This document shows, piece by piece, positions 1-11,582 of a stretch of 64,000 bases of DNA. Source of the DNA: Solen grandis (taxonomy: Eukaryota; Mollusca; Bivalvia; Adapedonta; Solenidae). The translations under genes were made by a program, and so were the position numbers. The notes beneath the pieces were generated by a model. That model searched no databases. It was not told the origin of the DNA and saw nothing but the letters and a program-made list of their open reading frames with translations. The stretch is from positions 64,530,839 through 64,594,838 of the forward strand of contig CM037781.1 of NCBI GenBank assembly GCA_021229015.1, in the 5' to 3' direction. The number at the start of each line of letters is the position of its first letter. Position 1 is the stretch's first letter.

Positions 1-741
1 ATGCCCCTACTCCATTTTTTTTCGGGAGCATGAAAATGCACCAGCAAATTATATAGAGATGTTGCACTCTTTTAATCAGGGACCATCAATTTTTCATAAA
101 GCAGTTAGAAGACTAAAGGCAAGACTAATTTATTTCATACTTTTATTTATTGCATATGAACCACATAATTTCGATTATTCAAGCATCTGAGGACATTTTA
201 AAAACATAAATTCTAAACATAAGAACCTGAAAGCATGCCAATATAGAATCTACTGAAGAATGTTGATTATGATGAATGCCTATAAAACAGTAACTTATAC
301 ATCATGATATTTCTCAACCCACCTGCTGTACGTATAGAGACAACCTGAATTAATAGACCTTACAGACTCACATTCATTGCAGGTATCTATAAAGACATAT
401 TAATTAAATATCAATTACAAATATTCATTATAACTGCTCAACTTCAAGCAAACATTTACTGTACAGAGACATTTACACATATTTTCCAATGTCTTTTCAT
501 ATCGATATTAAAGAAACTTAAAAACATTTTATATTGACATAAAAATAGAAAGAATCACTAATCGTAATATCTGGAAATATCCTAGTGAATCAATATTGGT
601 GTGTGTATCAAATGATCAAATACGATATATATAAGAATTCAGATTTAAATTCTGTGTTAACTGTTACAGACTTTTCACATCATGTTTGTTTTAAAATCTC
701 ATACACTTAAAAAAAATAAGCAAAAAAAAGGAAAATAATAA

Positions 742-915
742 CTTAATTACTTGATAATTATTCATATACAGATAGGATGATGAGCTAAGTATTTCTACAA
801 AGCTATAAAGAATGAAAAATATATTAAACTTAATTACTTGATAATTATAATTACTTGATAATTAAGCATATACAGATATGATGATGAGCTAAGTATTTCT
901 ACAAAGCTATTAAGA
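742..915. repeat. Local tandem duplication (~85-100 bp unit, two copies)
   Basis: The block beginning 'ttaattacttgataatta' and running through 'atgatgagctaagtatttct' to 'aagaatgaaaaat' occurs twice in direct order, the second copy with an extra internal repeat of 'aattacttgataatta'. It lies downstream of BANF1 and has no coding content. Bases 1-741 show no gene or recognisable repeat beyond AT-rich sequence. Confidence 0.75.
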
Positions 916-1116
916 ATGAAAAATGTTTTCCCCCCAAGTACCACCATTTGCTTACCATGTTTGTTTAATGGCAAACAGAAAATTCAGAGTGAACTCTCAT
1001 GTTACAATATGTTTTAAGTATGTATGTAACCAATTTTATCTTCATCAATATTTTAACATAAAACTAACAACAGCTGGTTATGGGTAAAACACATAAATAT
1101 AAAACGAGCAAAGTGT

Positions 1117-3550
1117 CTATAAAAATTGTGAACACCATTCATTAAGGCAATCAAAACAATCCTTCTGTTGTTTGTTGTTGGCCTGGATCAGATCCTTCAA
1201 CCACTCGCAGAAAAGCTCCTCATCCTTCTTCAAAACAAGGAACTGTCCCAAGACAACATAGGCCTGAAAATAAAATCTCAGTCTTATTCATAGTGAATAT
1301 GGTTCCATACCAGATATCTATCATTCAAATATTCCAGATTTTGTAATGAGGCAGAAAATCAAGTAATTAAAAAAATTATACTCATAAATATTATAGCAAT
1401 CCTTAATAAATGTGCAAAATATGTTAAATGAACTTGTGATGTTTTCCTGCTATTGCTTTATTATTTGCTTCAATTAAATGTCAGCTGCATTATAGTGACT
1501 GGATTTCAAATGTGTAATTTCCAGTACCGGGATACATCCTACATACAAAACCTAATATTCCAGGAAATCTTTACCAGGCTACAGAGATAATAAGAGCATC
1601 TGAAAGCATGGAAATATGCCTGAACAGAAGGTTTTGCAGTGTTAAGAACCATTGTTGGTTGTATGGTTCAATATTGTTGTCAATTGCCACACACAAATAA
1701 TTAATGTTTATTGGGTTGAACATCTCAGTCATTTAGAGACCTGTATGTCTATTTGAGATAGATGGAGTGCTAACACACTGCAGTATCACATCGTAGACAT
1801 GTGGCATGATACCACACTGAGTCACATCATCATGACACTGGGCCCCCAGTCCTGGAACCACCTTAATATGCTGAGCATTAAGCAAGGGATTTATACCAGT
1901 ACCATTTTTCACGACTTTGGTTTGTTGAAGTTAACCCTTTCCCTCATAGAGGAAACCATGAAAAGACCTATGCGAACAGCATAAAACCAGATCAGCCTGC
2001 GAGTAACTCGCATGCTGATCAATTTTTATGCTGTTCGCTGCTCCTCAGTGGTCTGGAAATGAGAATTTTGTAAATTTGATAAGGTTTAACTGTGGTTTTC
2101 TGCAGATCAGGCTTTATGTGGTACCTATTGAGTGCGTCAAAATGAGTCTATATGAGGGAAAGGGTTAAGGATCAACCCCAAGACCTTCTGCTCCCAAGGC
2201 TGTTGCTCTAACCATGGGCATCATAAATATTGTGTATTTGTGAATTGTTAGTTCCCTATTGGTGTTTACACAGGAGAGGACTAAAGGTTTGCTCTTGAAA
2301 TCTGGATCCTGCGATAACTAAGAAACCATTTAAGATAATACATGTATTTTAAAAATTGGTATATGAATAGATGGCGGTATAGAGATTCTGCACATCACTT
2401 TTGTTTTTCTTGGACCAAAATTCTGGTTACTATGGTAAAAGAAAAATTATGCACCTCACCGATATGGGACTCATGTGTTGCGTGCAACACCAGTTACTTT
2501 ACTTGTTGATTTTATCACAATGCAAATCACACTGAGAAAGGGCCTAAACTCTCAAAAATCCTGTCTTAGTGCACCACTAAATATGAATGCAAGTAAATTA
2601 GGTAATCTCTACTGAGATCCGCTCCGCTAATTTTTTTTTTATTGGCCAATATGAAAAAAAATAACCTGAGCGGATCTCAGTAGAGATGAGTAAATTAGGT
2701 AAATTTGAAACAAATTCCTGCAGTAGAAAGGTGTTGCATTAATATTTAAAACAACATTCAGAGCTGGGCACAGAAAAAAAAGTGCCACTTGATCTGTGAT
2801 TATGACCTTGACCTTTGACACAAGACTGTGACCTTTGTGCTACAGATCAGGGTCTTAAGCACAACACATTGTCTTCTCCAAAAGAACATTCAACTTATTT
2901 CAAAATCCATCTATGCATGGTGGAGTTAGAGCCAAGACACAACAAAATGGGTCTTGAGCAGGACACATTGTATTTTCTAGAAGAACATTCTTGCCAAGTT
3001 ATTTCAAAATCCATCAATATATAATGGAGTTAGAGCACAGACACAACAAAATATTCTTCTTTTTAACTTTTGACACAGATTGTAACCTTGACGGTATGAC
3101 CTTTGAGATACAAACCCAGGTCTAAATCATGACACATCTCAGGTTATTTCAAAATCCACTCAAGCACGTAGGTCTTACAGAGCGGACACAAAGTCAAAAG
3201 TGGGACAGACAGATGGAAAGTGTATTTACTATATGCCTCCCTTTGGGTCATAAAAAATGAACAAAATATTATACACCTACATCTATGATTACCAACAATG
3301 TCATTTGTATTCCTAAATAAACTAATATTTAAACAATAAGAAAAATAAAAATATTTTTCTGAAAAAAAAAATTATCTCGATATAGGTATCCAAAGTTTTC
3401 TCAATCAGCATGAAAGTGTATTACCTTATCAAATCCTTCTCCTTCTAACTTTTTCCCAAGAACCGGTCCAATTCCTGCCAATTCAGTCACACATTTGTCA
3501 CCCATTGGTTCTGCAACAAAGTTCTTGTGTTTCTGTGATGTAGATGACAT
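1117..3550 (-). CDS. BANF1: Barrier-to-autointegration factor (BAF), complete, two coding exons
   Basis: BAF is a small dimeric chromatin protein that cross-bridges double-stranded DNA, binds LEM-domain proteins and lamin, and helps rebuild the nuclear envelope after mitosis. Coding exon 1 is 3550-3425 (42 codons, ATG at 3550-3548, donor AAG|GTAA). Coding exon 2 is 1263-1117 (48 codons plus TAG at 1119-1117, acceptor TTTTCAG|GCC). The intron of 2161 bp is phase 0. The 90-residue product begins [19 protein letters not shown], carries the helix-hairpin-helix stretch [13 protein letters not shown], continues [18 protein letters not shown] and ends NEWCSQFL, matching metazoan BAF (about 89 aa) nearly end to end. 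A pyrimidine-rich acceptor (TTTTTTTTTCAG|CC at about 3567) 16 bp upstream of the ATG suggests a further 5'-UTR intron. An ATTAAA on the minus strand near 965 is a possible polyadenylation signal. The intron holds SINE, MITE and tandem-repeat insertions. Identity is very secure; UTR limits are not. Confidence 0.96.
1700..2222 (-). repeat. tRNA-SINE-like dispersed repeat, split by a MITE
   Basis: Blocks such as 'gcagtatcacat', 'ccagtcctggaacca', 'atgctgagca' and 'gctctaacca' recur in the same order at 58985-59282 and partly at 58613-58760. The right end, read on the minus strand, looks like a degenerate tRNA-derived head. A piggyBac-type MITE (1931-2168) sits inside it, so this SINE copy is older than the MITE. 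It lies in the BANF1 intron. Confidence 0.6.
1931..2168. mobile_element. piggyBac-type MITE with TTAA target duplication
   Basis: The element is bounded by TTAA at 1931-1934 and 2165-2168 and has terminal inverted repeats CCCTTTCCCTCATA / TATGAGGGAAAGGG. The body is 230 bp with no coding capacity. It contains an internal inverted repeat, GCGAACAGCATAAAA ... TTTTATGCTGTTCGC, around a second small palindrome. TTAA duplication and a CCC start are the piggyBac signature (family knowledge). It is nested in a SINE-like repeat. A truncated, diverged terminus of the same family occurs at about 50696-50733. Confidence 0.88.
2592..2701. repeat. Perfect 20-bp inverted repeat hairpin flanked by 13-bp direct repeats
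   Basis: The left arm at 2605-2624 (atctctactgagatccgctc) is the exact reverse complement of the right arm at 2668-2687. The 43-bp loop is A/T rich. The hairpin is flanked by agtaaattaggta at 2592-2604 and 2689-2701. It looks like a tiny fold-back insertion with a target-site duplication, but 13 bp is long for known DNA-transposon families, so the superfamily is left open. Confidence 0.8.
2790..3256 (+). repeat. Dispersed element with diverged ~120-bp tandem units
   Basis: Units share 'tatttcaaaatccat', 'ggagttagagc' and 'cacaacaaaat', repeated about three times, ending with 'gggacagacagatgg' and a 'tgcctccctttgggtcataaaa' tail. This tail style (ACGG/ACAG-rich stretch, then gggtcataaaa) is common to bivalve tandem-core repeats. 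It lies inside the BANF1 intron. No coding potential. Confidence 0.6.
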
Positions 3551-4146
3551 CTTGATATTTCACAGGCTGAAAAAAAAAAACATACATGAGAGATTATAAT
3601 AAAGCAGTGAGGTTTAGATGTGAAAATAAAAGGACAAGGTGGTCCAGGGAAAGTGTTCACTGATGGTTATGCATTTGATCCTTGCTCAAAAGTTTTCATT
3701 TAATTACTATTTACTAACATTTCCAGGTTTTAAAGACAAAGACATTTATCTTGAATGTTGCAGCAAGAGATCAACAACTGGTGCCTGTTTCACTTAACTT
3801 CGTACAAACAAATTTGATATTAGTCATTTAGTATGTTGTTCTGCAGTGCGTCTTCTTATTCCCACAATAAAACAAAGCCAGATGACCTATTTCATTACAT
3901 TATACAAATTTGTCAATTTTTGTGAAAAAAAATTATACTTTTTTACATTTATGCAAACAAATATTTTCTGTATATATAAATGTAATCAAAATATCAAACA
4001 ATCTGTATAGTGCATTATAGCCTTTAAGGCCAAAAAAAAAAAATATATATATATATATGTGCAGTTCAGGAAACATTCAATGCTGAAAAAAAATAGGGTA
4101 GGTAGGGATTTTTTCCCCCAAAAAGCAGAAAAAAAAACAGGAAAAA

Positions 4147-5257
4147 AAACAAGAGGGCCAAGATGGCCCTTGGTCGCTCACCTGAGAAAGATGATTGCTT
4201 AAGAAATAAAGATGCTTAAGTGTAAAAGTGAAATCTGGCTTTTTTTATGGTGAAATGGGCATACCTTCTAAATTTACAAGTCAATATCAGTTATAATTGA
4301 ACCCGATTGTGAGATTATGGGCATAAACATTGTCTTAAAGTTTAAAAAAGATTGTTAAAAAAATGAAGTTGGTAGAGAATAAACAAAGTGAAATCTTACA
4401 TTTTTTGTATTAAAAGGGGCATAACTCCTGACCTAAATGGCCCATCTCAGCCACAATTGAACTCAATCGAGACATTATGGTCATTAACAATGTCATAAAG
4501 TTTGAAGATGATTGCTAAAAAAAGGAAGCTGCTAGAGTGTAAACGACGTGAAGTATGGCATTTTTTATATTAAAAGGGGCATAACTCCTAACCTAATAGA
4601 CGGATCTCAGCCATAATCGAACTCAATTGAGACCTTATGGTCATAAGCATTGTCATTAAGTTTGAAGATGATTGCTTAAAAGATGAAGATGCTAGAGTGT
4701 AAACAAAGTGAAATATGACATTTTTTGAAGATTAAAAGGGGCATAACTTCTGAACTAATTGACGGATCTCAGCATTAATCGAACTCAAACCTTATGGTCA
4801 TAAGCATTGCATAAGTTTGAAGATGATTGCTAAAAATGAAGATGCTAGAGTGTAAACAACGTGAAATATGGCATTTTTTGAATATTAAAAGGGGCATAAC
4901 TTCTGACCTAATTGACCAATCTCAGCCATAATCGAACTCAATCGAGACCTTATGGTCATAAGCATTGCCATAAAGTTTGAAGATGATTGCTCAAAAGATG
5001 AAGAAGCTAGAGTGTAAACAACGTGAAATATGGCATTTTTTGAATATTAAAAGGGGCATAACTCCTAACCTAATTGACCGATCTCAGCCATAATCAAACT
5101 CAATCGAGACATTATGGTCATAAACATTGTCTTAAAGTTTGAAGATGATTGCTTAAGAAATAAAGGTGATGTAAACACTAAAAATTGTTGACGCCGCACG
5201 AAGGACGCTCACGGGATCACAATAGCTCACCCTGAGCTTTGCTCAGGTGAGCTAAAA
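4147..5257 (+). mobile_element. Tandem-core dispersed element, family 1 ('agggccaagatggccct' type), complete
   Basis: The start is 'aagagggccaagatggccct' (an internal GGGCCA/TGGCCC palindrome) followed by 'gctcacctgag'. The end is 'agctcaccctgagctttgctcaggtgagctaaaa', so 'gctcacctgag' at the left is complemented by 'ctcaggtgagc' next to the right end. The core is a tandem array of about six ~160-bp units, each with 'aaaaggggcataact', 'aatctcagccataatcgaactcaa' wording and 'gaagatgattgct'. There is no ORF. Architecture resembles pearl-type non-autonomous Helentron relatives described in bivalves; that assignment is inference. Confidence 0.8.
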
Positions 5258-5259
5258 AA

Positions 5260-5320
5260 CACGAGGGCCAAGATGGCCTTGAAGTCGCTCACCTAAGAAA
5301 TATTGCCTTTATTGCATGTA
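5260..5320 (+). repeat. 5' end of a second family-1 element copy
   Basis: 'acgagggccaagatggcc' followed by 'tcgctcacctaag' repeats the start of the preceding element only a few bases after its end, in the same orientation. No matching 3' end is seen nearby. The following 5320-6040 holds no gene I can support, only low-complexity and repeat-like sequence. Confidence 0.6.
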
Positions 5321-6042
5321 CAAGTTACTAATCTCTGTGAAGACTGAAGACTTAAACGACCTACGCATGGCAGTGAGATGAACAGTTGCGTGGTATGAGA
5401 AAGACTGATATGGACAGATTTTCATACAATGGGTTGAAGGCCACCGTAAGTGTGTGGTTCATGTGGAGAATATTTTGAAAAACTGTAAATGACGAGACAT
5501 CATGAGACAAAGAAGTGCTCCATGAGCTGTTACCTTTGCTTCCTTAAAGGTTTATTGTATGTGTTCATTTGGAAGTATCAATTTAAACTTTTCAGGAACA
5601 GCATTAGATATGCTTGTCAGCTGGTAAAATTTTCAATGTCCCAGCAGTTTGTTTTTATTATGCAGAAAATTTAATCTCGTATAGCAAGACCATTTCAATT
5701 CTACACACCATACAGTACCTATGGTCAAAATTTGAAGAGTGTAGCTTAAAAATGCAAAAGAAGGTCACCAGGTCATGGTTGTTTCATGCCAGACACAAAA
5801 CTGTAATCTTGGCACAAATTTGAAGGCCAAAACATAAGATGTCACAAAGTAGGTCAGTGGGTCATGATCAAGGTTATCAAAGGTTTAGGTTCCATTCTGT
5901 ACACAAAACAGTACTAGTGCTAGCAGTCCAAAACTGAGGGTCATGGCTCCCTATATATATGTCTATGTAACAACAAATGAATATTGGTCATGGTCAATTT
6001 TCACCCCAGAGCCATGATTTGAAAAAAAGAAAAACCTGGTAA

Positions 6043-6541
6043 AACTAGAAATGTGTCCAGAGAACACAGATGCCCCCACCCATCGCATTTTCCAAAACAA
6101 AGGTCAACGCCCTAGAGCACAAATACCTTCAGAGTTACCTTTGTCAAAGTTTTGACATGGTCAGACAGACAAAGGCAAATCTATATGCCTCACTTTTTGG
6201 TAGGGGGCATTAAAATACCCAGGTGCACAAATTCATGTCCTGAATAATATATTGATGATGTTTCAATCTGTTAAACAAATACTTTCAGTTATGCGTGTCA
6301 CAAGCATAAAATTACATATTTTTCAAAAACAAAGGCCCATAACTCTGTCAACTTCAATGGTGGTTCGATGAAAATACCCAGGTGTGCAAGTTCATGTCCT
6401 GAATAATATATCCATAAGTATTAAGTCTGTAATATAAATACTTTCAGAGTTAGGCGTGTCACAAAGTTTTGGGACGGACGGACGTACGTATGGACAGACA
6501 AAGGCAATTCCCCCCCCCCCCATTTTTGGTGCGGGCATAAA
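6043..6541 (+). repeat. Dispersed repeat, 'ctagaaatgtgtccag ... ggggcataaaa' family
   Basis: It starts 'actagaaatgtgtccagag', then 'gatgcccccacc'. Two internal ends, at about 6215 and 6541, have the form ACGG/ACAG-rich tract, 'aaaggcaa', C-run, 'tttttggt', then 'gggggcattaaaa' or 'gcgggcataaaa'. The left 'tgcccccacc' is complementary to the right 'ggtagggggca', giving a terminal hairpin. The two halves are direct repeats of each other ('acccaggtg', 'aagttcatgtcctgaataatatat'). Non-coding. Confidence 0.6.
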
Positions 6542-7081
6542 AAAAACACAGTAGCAGCTTTTAATATGCTACGAAATAGATGGATTAGACATATGAAGAA
6601 AGAATAGAATTGAGTGCCTATCCTTCTAGCAGGTGATTTTTGGTAACTTTCCTGTAACATTTGCCACAGTAAAATGTCTGATGGTGAGTAGTATTGCACT
6701 TGCATGTCATTTATTAAAAGCCTAACAGCAAGTCAATATTAAGTACACCCAAGACTTAGGTGTCCCTTATTTGTTTGCAGTTTTAACATGGTTTTCCAAA
6801 AAAGGAAAACAAAAACCTGTTTTAACAGGCTGGTTGTTTCATATAAATTATCATTCCTGGAAAATACTGGTCAGGCTATACTCCCATCCCGTGCAAGAAA
6901 ATGCCAATCTGTTATTATCAAGGAGTTCAGATCAGAAGTAAGAAGCGTACCGTCAGCATTCCAGTTCTAGGCATAACTCATTGCCGGATTCTTTTACCAT
7001 TTTTTAATATACTTATTGCAGCATTTTTTTGTATTGACATTCGTTTATATTGTTGTGTATAAAAAACTATAATTTTAACTA

Positions 7082-7527
7082 CCAGGGTTGGATACCAATA
7101 ACTGGTACTTGGACAGTACTGAGACTCCTTTCGTAAATTACCAGTGCATACCCTTTTAAAAAATTAACAGTATCTATCGATTTTTTCAATTTAAAAAACC
7201 AAGAAAGAGAGAGAGACAAACTAAAACAATCATATTTTATGTATGCAAACTTCAGTTAAATATCAATACGGCAGGGGAGATCACTGTCGAGAACTCCCCA
7301 TTCGCATTCTCAGACGACATATTGTCAGCAGTTTTTTCGTATCATTTCTATACATAAAGACATTAATTCAACAGATGTTTAAATACTTATAAATTAGGTA
7401 ATTGCTGGGTTCATTTTACACCAAATGTATTGTTGTCAGTACCGTTAAAATATTGTATCGTTTCATAAGTACATTTGTACTGGTATCATACCCATATCGT
7501 TTCCTTCTTATAAAGATTTCCAACCCT
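7082..7527. mobile_element. Candidate hAT-like MITE (CAGGGTTGGA termini)
   Basis: The left end CAGGGTTGGATACC and right end TTTCCAACCCTA form a ~10-bp terminal inverted repeat about 445 bp apart. Subterminal 'ataactggtac' and 'gtactggtat' are also inverted. There is no ORF. CAGGG termini fit the hAT YARNG rule, but no clean 8-bp duplication is visible: the flanks share only 'aattttaa' displaced by a few bases. Confidence 0.4.
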
Positions 7528-7908
7528 AATTTTAAAAATATATGTTTCCATACTGTAGTTCAACAGAAATGACAAATGAAGGTTAAAATGATCAGTGCAG
7601 AAAAACAGCGAGACGACAAATGAAAAAATTTTTGTGTTCCTTCCAACATTGTTCAACATATTTTTTCCTGAAAATATGTCAAATCCCACATCTGGTTTCA
7701 AACCTGCAAAAAAGGAACATACCTTAATTTTTGATGCAACATTTTTTTACCACTTTCAATGCCTTAGTCATACTCTTAGCTGTAAAGACATACATGATAT
7801 AAACTGCTACTCTCTTATGGATAATGAATACAGTGCTTCCAATATTTAACATTTATAGTGTTTGCAATGCTGTATGAAGTTAACTCATGACCTGTGTGTA
7901 ACTTTAAC

Positions 7909-9182
7909 AAGAGGGCCAAGATGGCCCTGTGTCGCTCACCTGATTAAGATGGCTGTGTTAGGCAAAATGACAAAAAATCTGGCATCTAAAGTGTTTTTCT
8001 AACATTTGACTAAGTGGCCTACATTTTGATCCTACCTGAATTTACCTGGTGACCTAGTTTTTGACCCAACATGACCCAATTTCGAACTCATCCGAGATAT
8101 CATGTAGATGTGTTCGTCCTTCCGAATTTACCTGGTGACCTAGTTTTTGACCCAACATGACCCAATTTCGAACTCATCAGAGATATCATGTAGACAAACA
8201 TCCTGACCAAGTTTCATGAAGATTGGGCCAAAACTGTGGCCTCTAGAGTGTTCACAAGGTTTTTCTAAGATTTGACCTGGTGACCTAGATTTTGACCCCA
8301 CATGACCCATTTTCAAACCCATCCGAGATATCATGTAGACAAACATCCTGACCAAGTTTCATGAAGATTGGGCCAAAACTGTGGCCTCTAGAGTGTTCAC
8401 AAGGTTTTTCTAAGATTTGACCTGGTGACCTAGATTTTGACCCCACATGACCCATTTTCAAACCTTCATGAAGATTGGGCCAAAACTGTGGCCTCTAGAG
8501 TGTTCACAAGGTTTTTCTAAGATCTGACCTGGTGACGTAGTTTTTGACCCCACATGACCCAATTTCGAACATCGAGATATCATGTAGACAAACATCCTGA
8601 CCAAGTTTCATGAAGATTGGGCCAAAACTGTGGCCTCTAGAGTGTTCACAAGGTTTTTCTAAGATTTGACCTGGTGACCTAGATTTGACCCCACATGACC
8701 CATTTTCAAACCCATCCGAGATATCATGTAGACAAACATCCTGACCAAGTTTCATGAAGATTGGGAAACTGTGGCCTCTAGAGTGTTCACAAGGTTTTTC
8801 TAAGATTTGACCTGTTGACCTAGTTTTTGACCCCACATGACCCAATTTCGAACTCATCTGAGATATCATGTAGACAAACATCCTGACCAAGTTTCATGAA
8901 GATTGAGCCAAAACTGTGGCCTCTAGAGTGTTCACAAGGTTTTTCTAAGAGGGCTAACAAAGTGAAATCTGGCTTTTTTCAATTTTAAAAGGGGCATTAC
9001 TCCTGACCTAAGGGTCCAATTTCAGCCATAATCCAACTTAGCCAAAATTTGATGGTTATAAACATTGTTATAAAATTTAAAGACAATGACCTAAAAAGTA
9101 AAGATGCTAGAGTGCAAACAAAGTGCAATCTGACTTTTTTAAATAATATAATACCTAATGGTCCGATATCAGCCAAAATCGA
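7909..9182 (+). mobile_element. Tandem-core dispersed element, family 1, with two different cores
   Basis: It begins 'aagagggccaagatggccctgtgtcgctcacctga'-like (7909 onward), then holds about six ~145-bp units containing 'tgacctggtgacctag', 'accccacatgaccca', 'catgtagacaaacatcctgacc' and 'tgtggcctctagagtgttca'. At about 8950 it switches to the other core type ('aaaggggcattactcctgaccta', 'agccataatc'), known here from 4147-5257. It runs into an assembly gap, so no 3' end is seen. Open minus-strand frames of 71 and 128 codons here are by-products of the repeat period. Confidence 0.75.
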
Positions 9183-9282
9183 NNNNNNNNNNNNNNNNNN
9201 NNNNNNNNNNNNNNNNNNNNNNNNNNNNNNNNNNNNNNNNNNNNNNNNNNNNNNNNNNNNNNNNNNNNNNNNNNNNNNNNNN
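9183..9282. other. Assembly gap (100 N)
   Basis: A run of exactly 100 N, the usual placeholder for a gap of unknown size. It interrupts a tandem-core element. Confidence 0.99.
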
Positions 9283-9756
9283 TATAGAAAATACTGAAAA
9301 GATATTTCGTCTTCTAGGTAAGCTAAATTTATTTATTTATTGCCGCACTTTCTAAATTAACTTTTGGGTTTTAGCGTATTTATGTTAGCTTATATTTAAC
9401 TGACTGGTTATATTATTTATAGGGATATTTAAGGTTATTCAAAATATTATTTTTGTCTCTTATTACTAATTAAGATTGTGTTTTTGCAGGGAAATATTGT
9501 TATTAATTGTATTTTGTATGCTGAATATTTTATTGATAATTGTCACTTAATTTCTATTTAAATATTCTTTCATGATATTATTCATGCTAAGAAATGGTAA
9601 TAATTTTAAAATTTTATTTCATATCTTTATATGCAATTTAGATATTATTTTTAGTGTAAAATGTTTTTGCCGTGTATGTGTATTTATTATAGATTGTTTT
9701 AAAATAATTATATCAATAAAGTATAGAAAATACTGAAAAGATATTTCGTCTTCTAG
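9283..9756. repeat. Exact 35-bp direct repeats 439 bp apart, adjoining the gap
   Basis: A 35-bp sequence starting 'tatagaaaatactgaaaaga' and ending 'cgtcttctag' occurs at 9283-9317, directly after the N run, and identically at 9722-9756. The 400 bp between is very AT rich and has no supported gene. Either an insertion duplicated the target or gap flanks were mis-joined. Confidence 0.85.
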
Positions 9757-9827
9757 TTTTCAGATGAATCCCTAAAATTAATAGATGTCCGAGGAGTCCT
9801 CTAATTCCCCAGGACTACCTCATGACA

Positions 9828-10524
9828 TTAACATGCGCAAAAAGTCCAGAAAATTTCAAGCGATTACGTTATCAAACATGACTTTTTCGTAAAAGGGCTT
9901 ATTCATGTAAATCTATTAATTTGAAGAAAGAAATGAAAGTGGTCATTGGTTTGATTAAGCAAGATCCCATTGTTCTTTTGCAGGAATGAGTGCCTGCGTT
10001 GAATAGTGAATTGTGATACGTTTTTCAGTAGATAAGTCGCATTTACGATGAATTAATATAATTATACTAGAGCCAGAAAACCTAAACGGATATCTTATTG
10101 CATTTGTTATCACGGTTTTCCGCAAACCTGAAGAAAATGACAAATACATGTACATGTAATTCTACCTACCGATTTTTTATGTTTTCTAAATGTATAACGG
10201 TTTCTTTATCTAAATCTGTAAAAATAAGCAAATATAATAAGCAAATGAATTGTTGAAAGTTTCAAGACGTTTAAAACGTTAATTACATAGAAATAAGAAA
10301 GTATTTTCATGATTTTGCTTAAACCTCTGCCTTTCTTTCCATGTATTTTTCCAAATTTAAACTCAATCAATTTAAAGGTTGAAAGTCATGGATTTCAAAC
10401 TTTTTTTTTCTTCTTTACAATTTCAATTGTGGGTCGGTCAAATTGCAATTAAAGTTTATAAGTAATATGCTTACGAAGAAAAAGATATTAAATAAAGAAT
10501 AAATTTTTTTTTTAAAATCGATTC
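9828..10524 (+). repeat. Copy 1 of a ~697-bp dispersed repeat
   Basis: From 'ttaacatgcgcaaaaagtcc' through 'actagagccagaaaacct' to 'aaaatcgatt' this block matches 13525-14220 in the same order and almost the same length (697 versus 696 bp). The 5' limit is abrupt: upstream sequences differ completely. Open minus-strand frames occur in both copies (about 66 codons) but read like chance. Confidence 0.85.
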
Positions 10525-11582
10525 CAGTTTGCATATTTCTCCTTGACATATTTTTCTCGGCGACGTTGACTCATTTCTTGTACTATTTCACAAGTGAAAT
10601 CTTTTGTGGCCCATATGACCGAAATGCATTCACATTCCTTAAAAACGTGCAGTCACGATTACGTATAATTTGATAATACACAGCGAGGATACGTTACAGT
10701 GTCAATGTATTCATATAGTGCAAACTTGATTGTACATAATCTCCAGGGGTCTCTGGGGTGGAAACAAATGCATACGTACAATACAAATCATGAAATAAAT
10801 ACACACGTATGTTTGCGGCGAGCAAGGACATATATTTCAAAATGGCAGAATGTATGTACATTGTACATTGTATTTACACCCAAGGATACCATTAAGACAT
10901 GCACTGATAGGTCATCATCGTTCCGTTAATGACTAAAAAGTAATATTGAAAATCATGTATTCTTTAGTGCACTGATGGTACAAAAAGGAATTTATTGTTA
11001 CCAGAATTTTAAAATATTAAGGTAAGCATCGTTGTTTAATATAGAAGCAACAACAATATAACCATTAACCACCACATAGAACAATACAATGCGTTTTTTG
11101 TTTGTTTTGTTTTTTACATTTTACAGATGAACCAAATTTCAAGATTGGGTTGCTATCACGAGCCAGTAAAATGTTACCCTAAGATATATATCTCTAAATG
11201 AACAGGAAGTTTACATGAGCATGCAGTATGTGTGGGTTATATTGACATTACAATACCAGAGTATTTCAGTCTCCTTTGGGCAGGGAAGCATTGAGACACA
11301 TAGAAAAGTACCCTGACCCGTAAAAGTATTTATGTAATATGAGAGTTTTGTTTTGCAAGCGTATGCATAAGTTAACGCCATGTCATGGAATTGTTTATAA
11401 ATAAAAGCATAGATTTCTGAAATATCACTAAACCTTTACAAGTATTATTATTCCGGTAACATGAGATTTTGTTTTGCAAACGTGCACCAAACGCTAGGTC
11501 AAAATAATGTCTGACGATAGCTAGAGTTATCACTAAAGGCAACTAATACTCCCGATTCTCACCTTGTCTTTGTTATATCTGA

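Noticed and set aside
8140..8890. Minus-strand open frames of 71 and 128 codons with repeated 'HSRGHSF' and 'GQDVCLHDIS' segments
   Set aside because: They follow the 145-bp tandem unit of a dispersed element and change frame with unit indels; a by-product of repeat period, not a repeat protein.
4147..9182. CRISPR-like or centromeric satellite array
   Set aside because: Units are adjacent, 145-160 bp, without spacers, and are bounded by element termini; the genome is eukaryotic.
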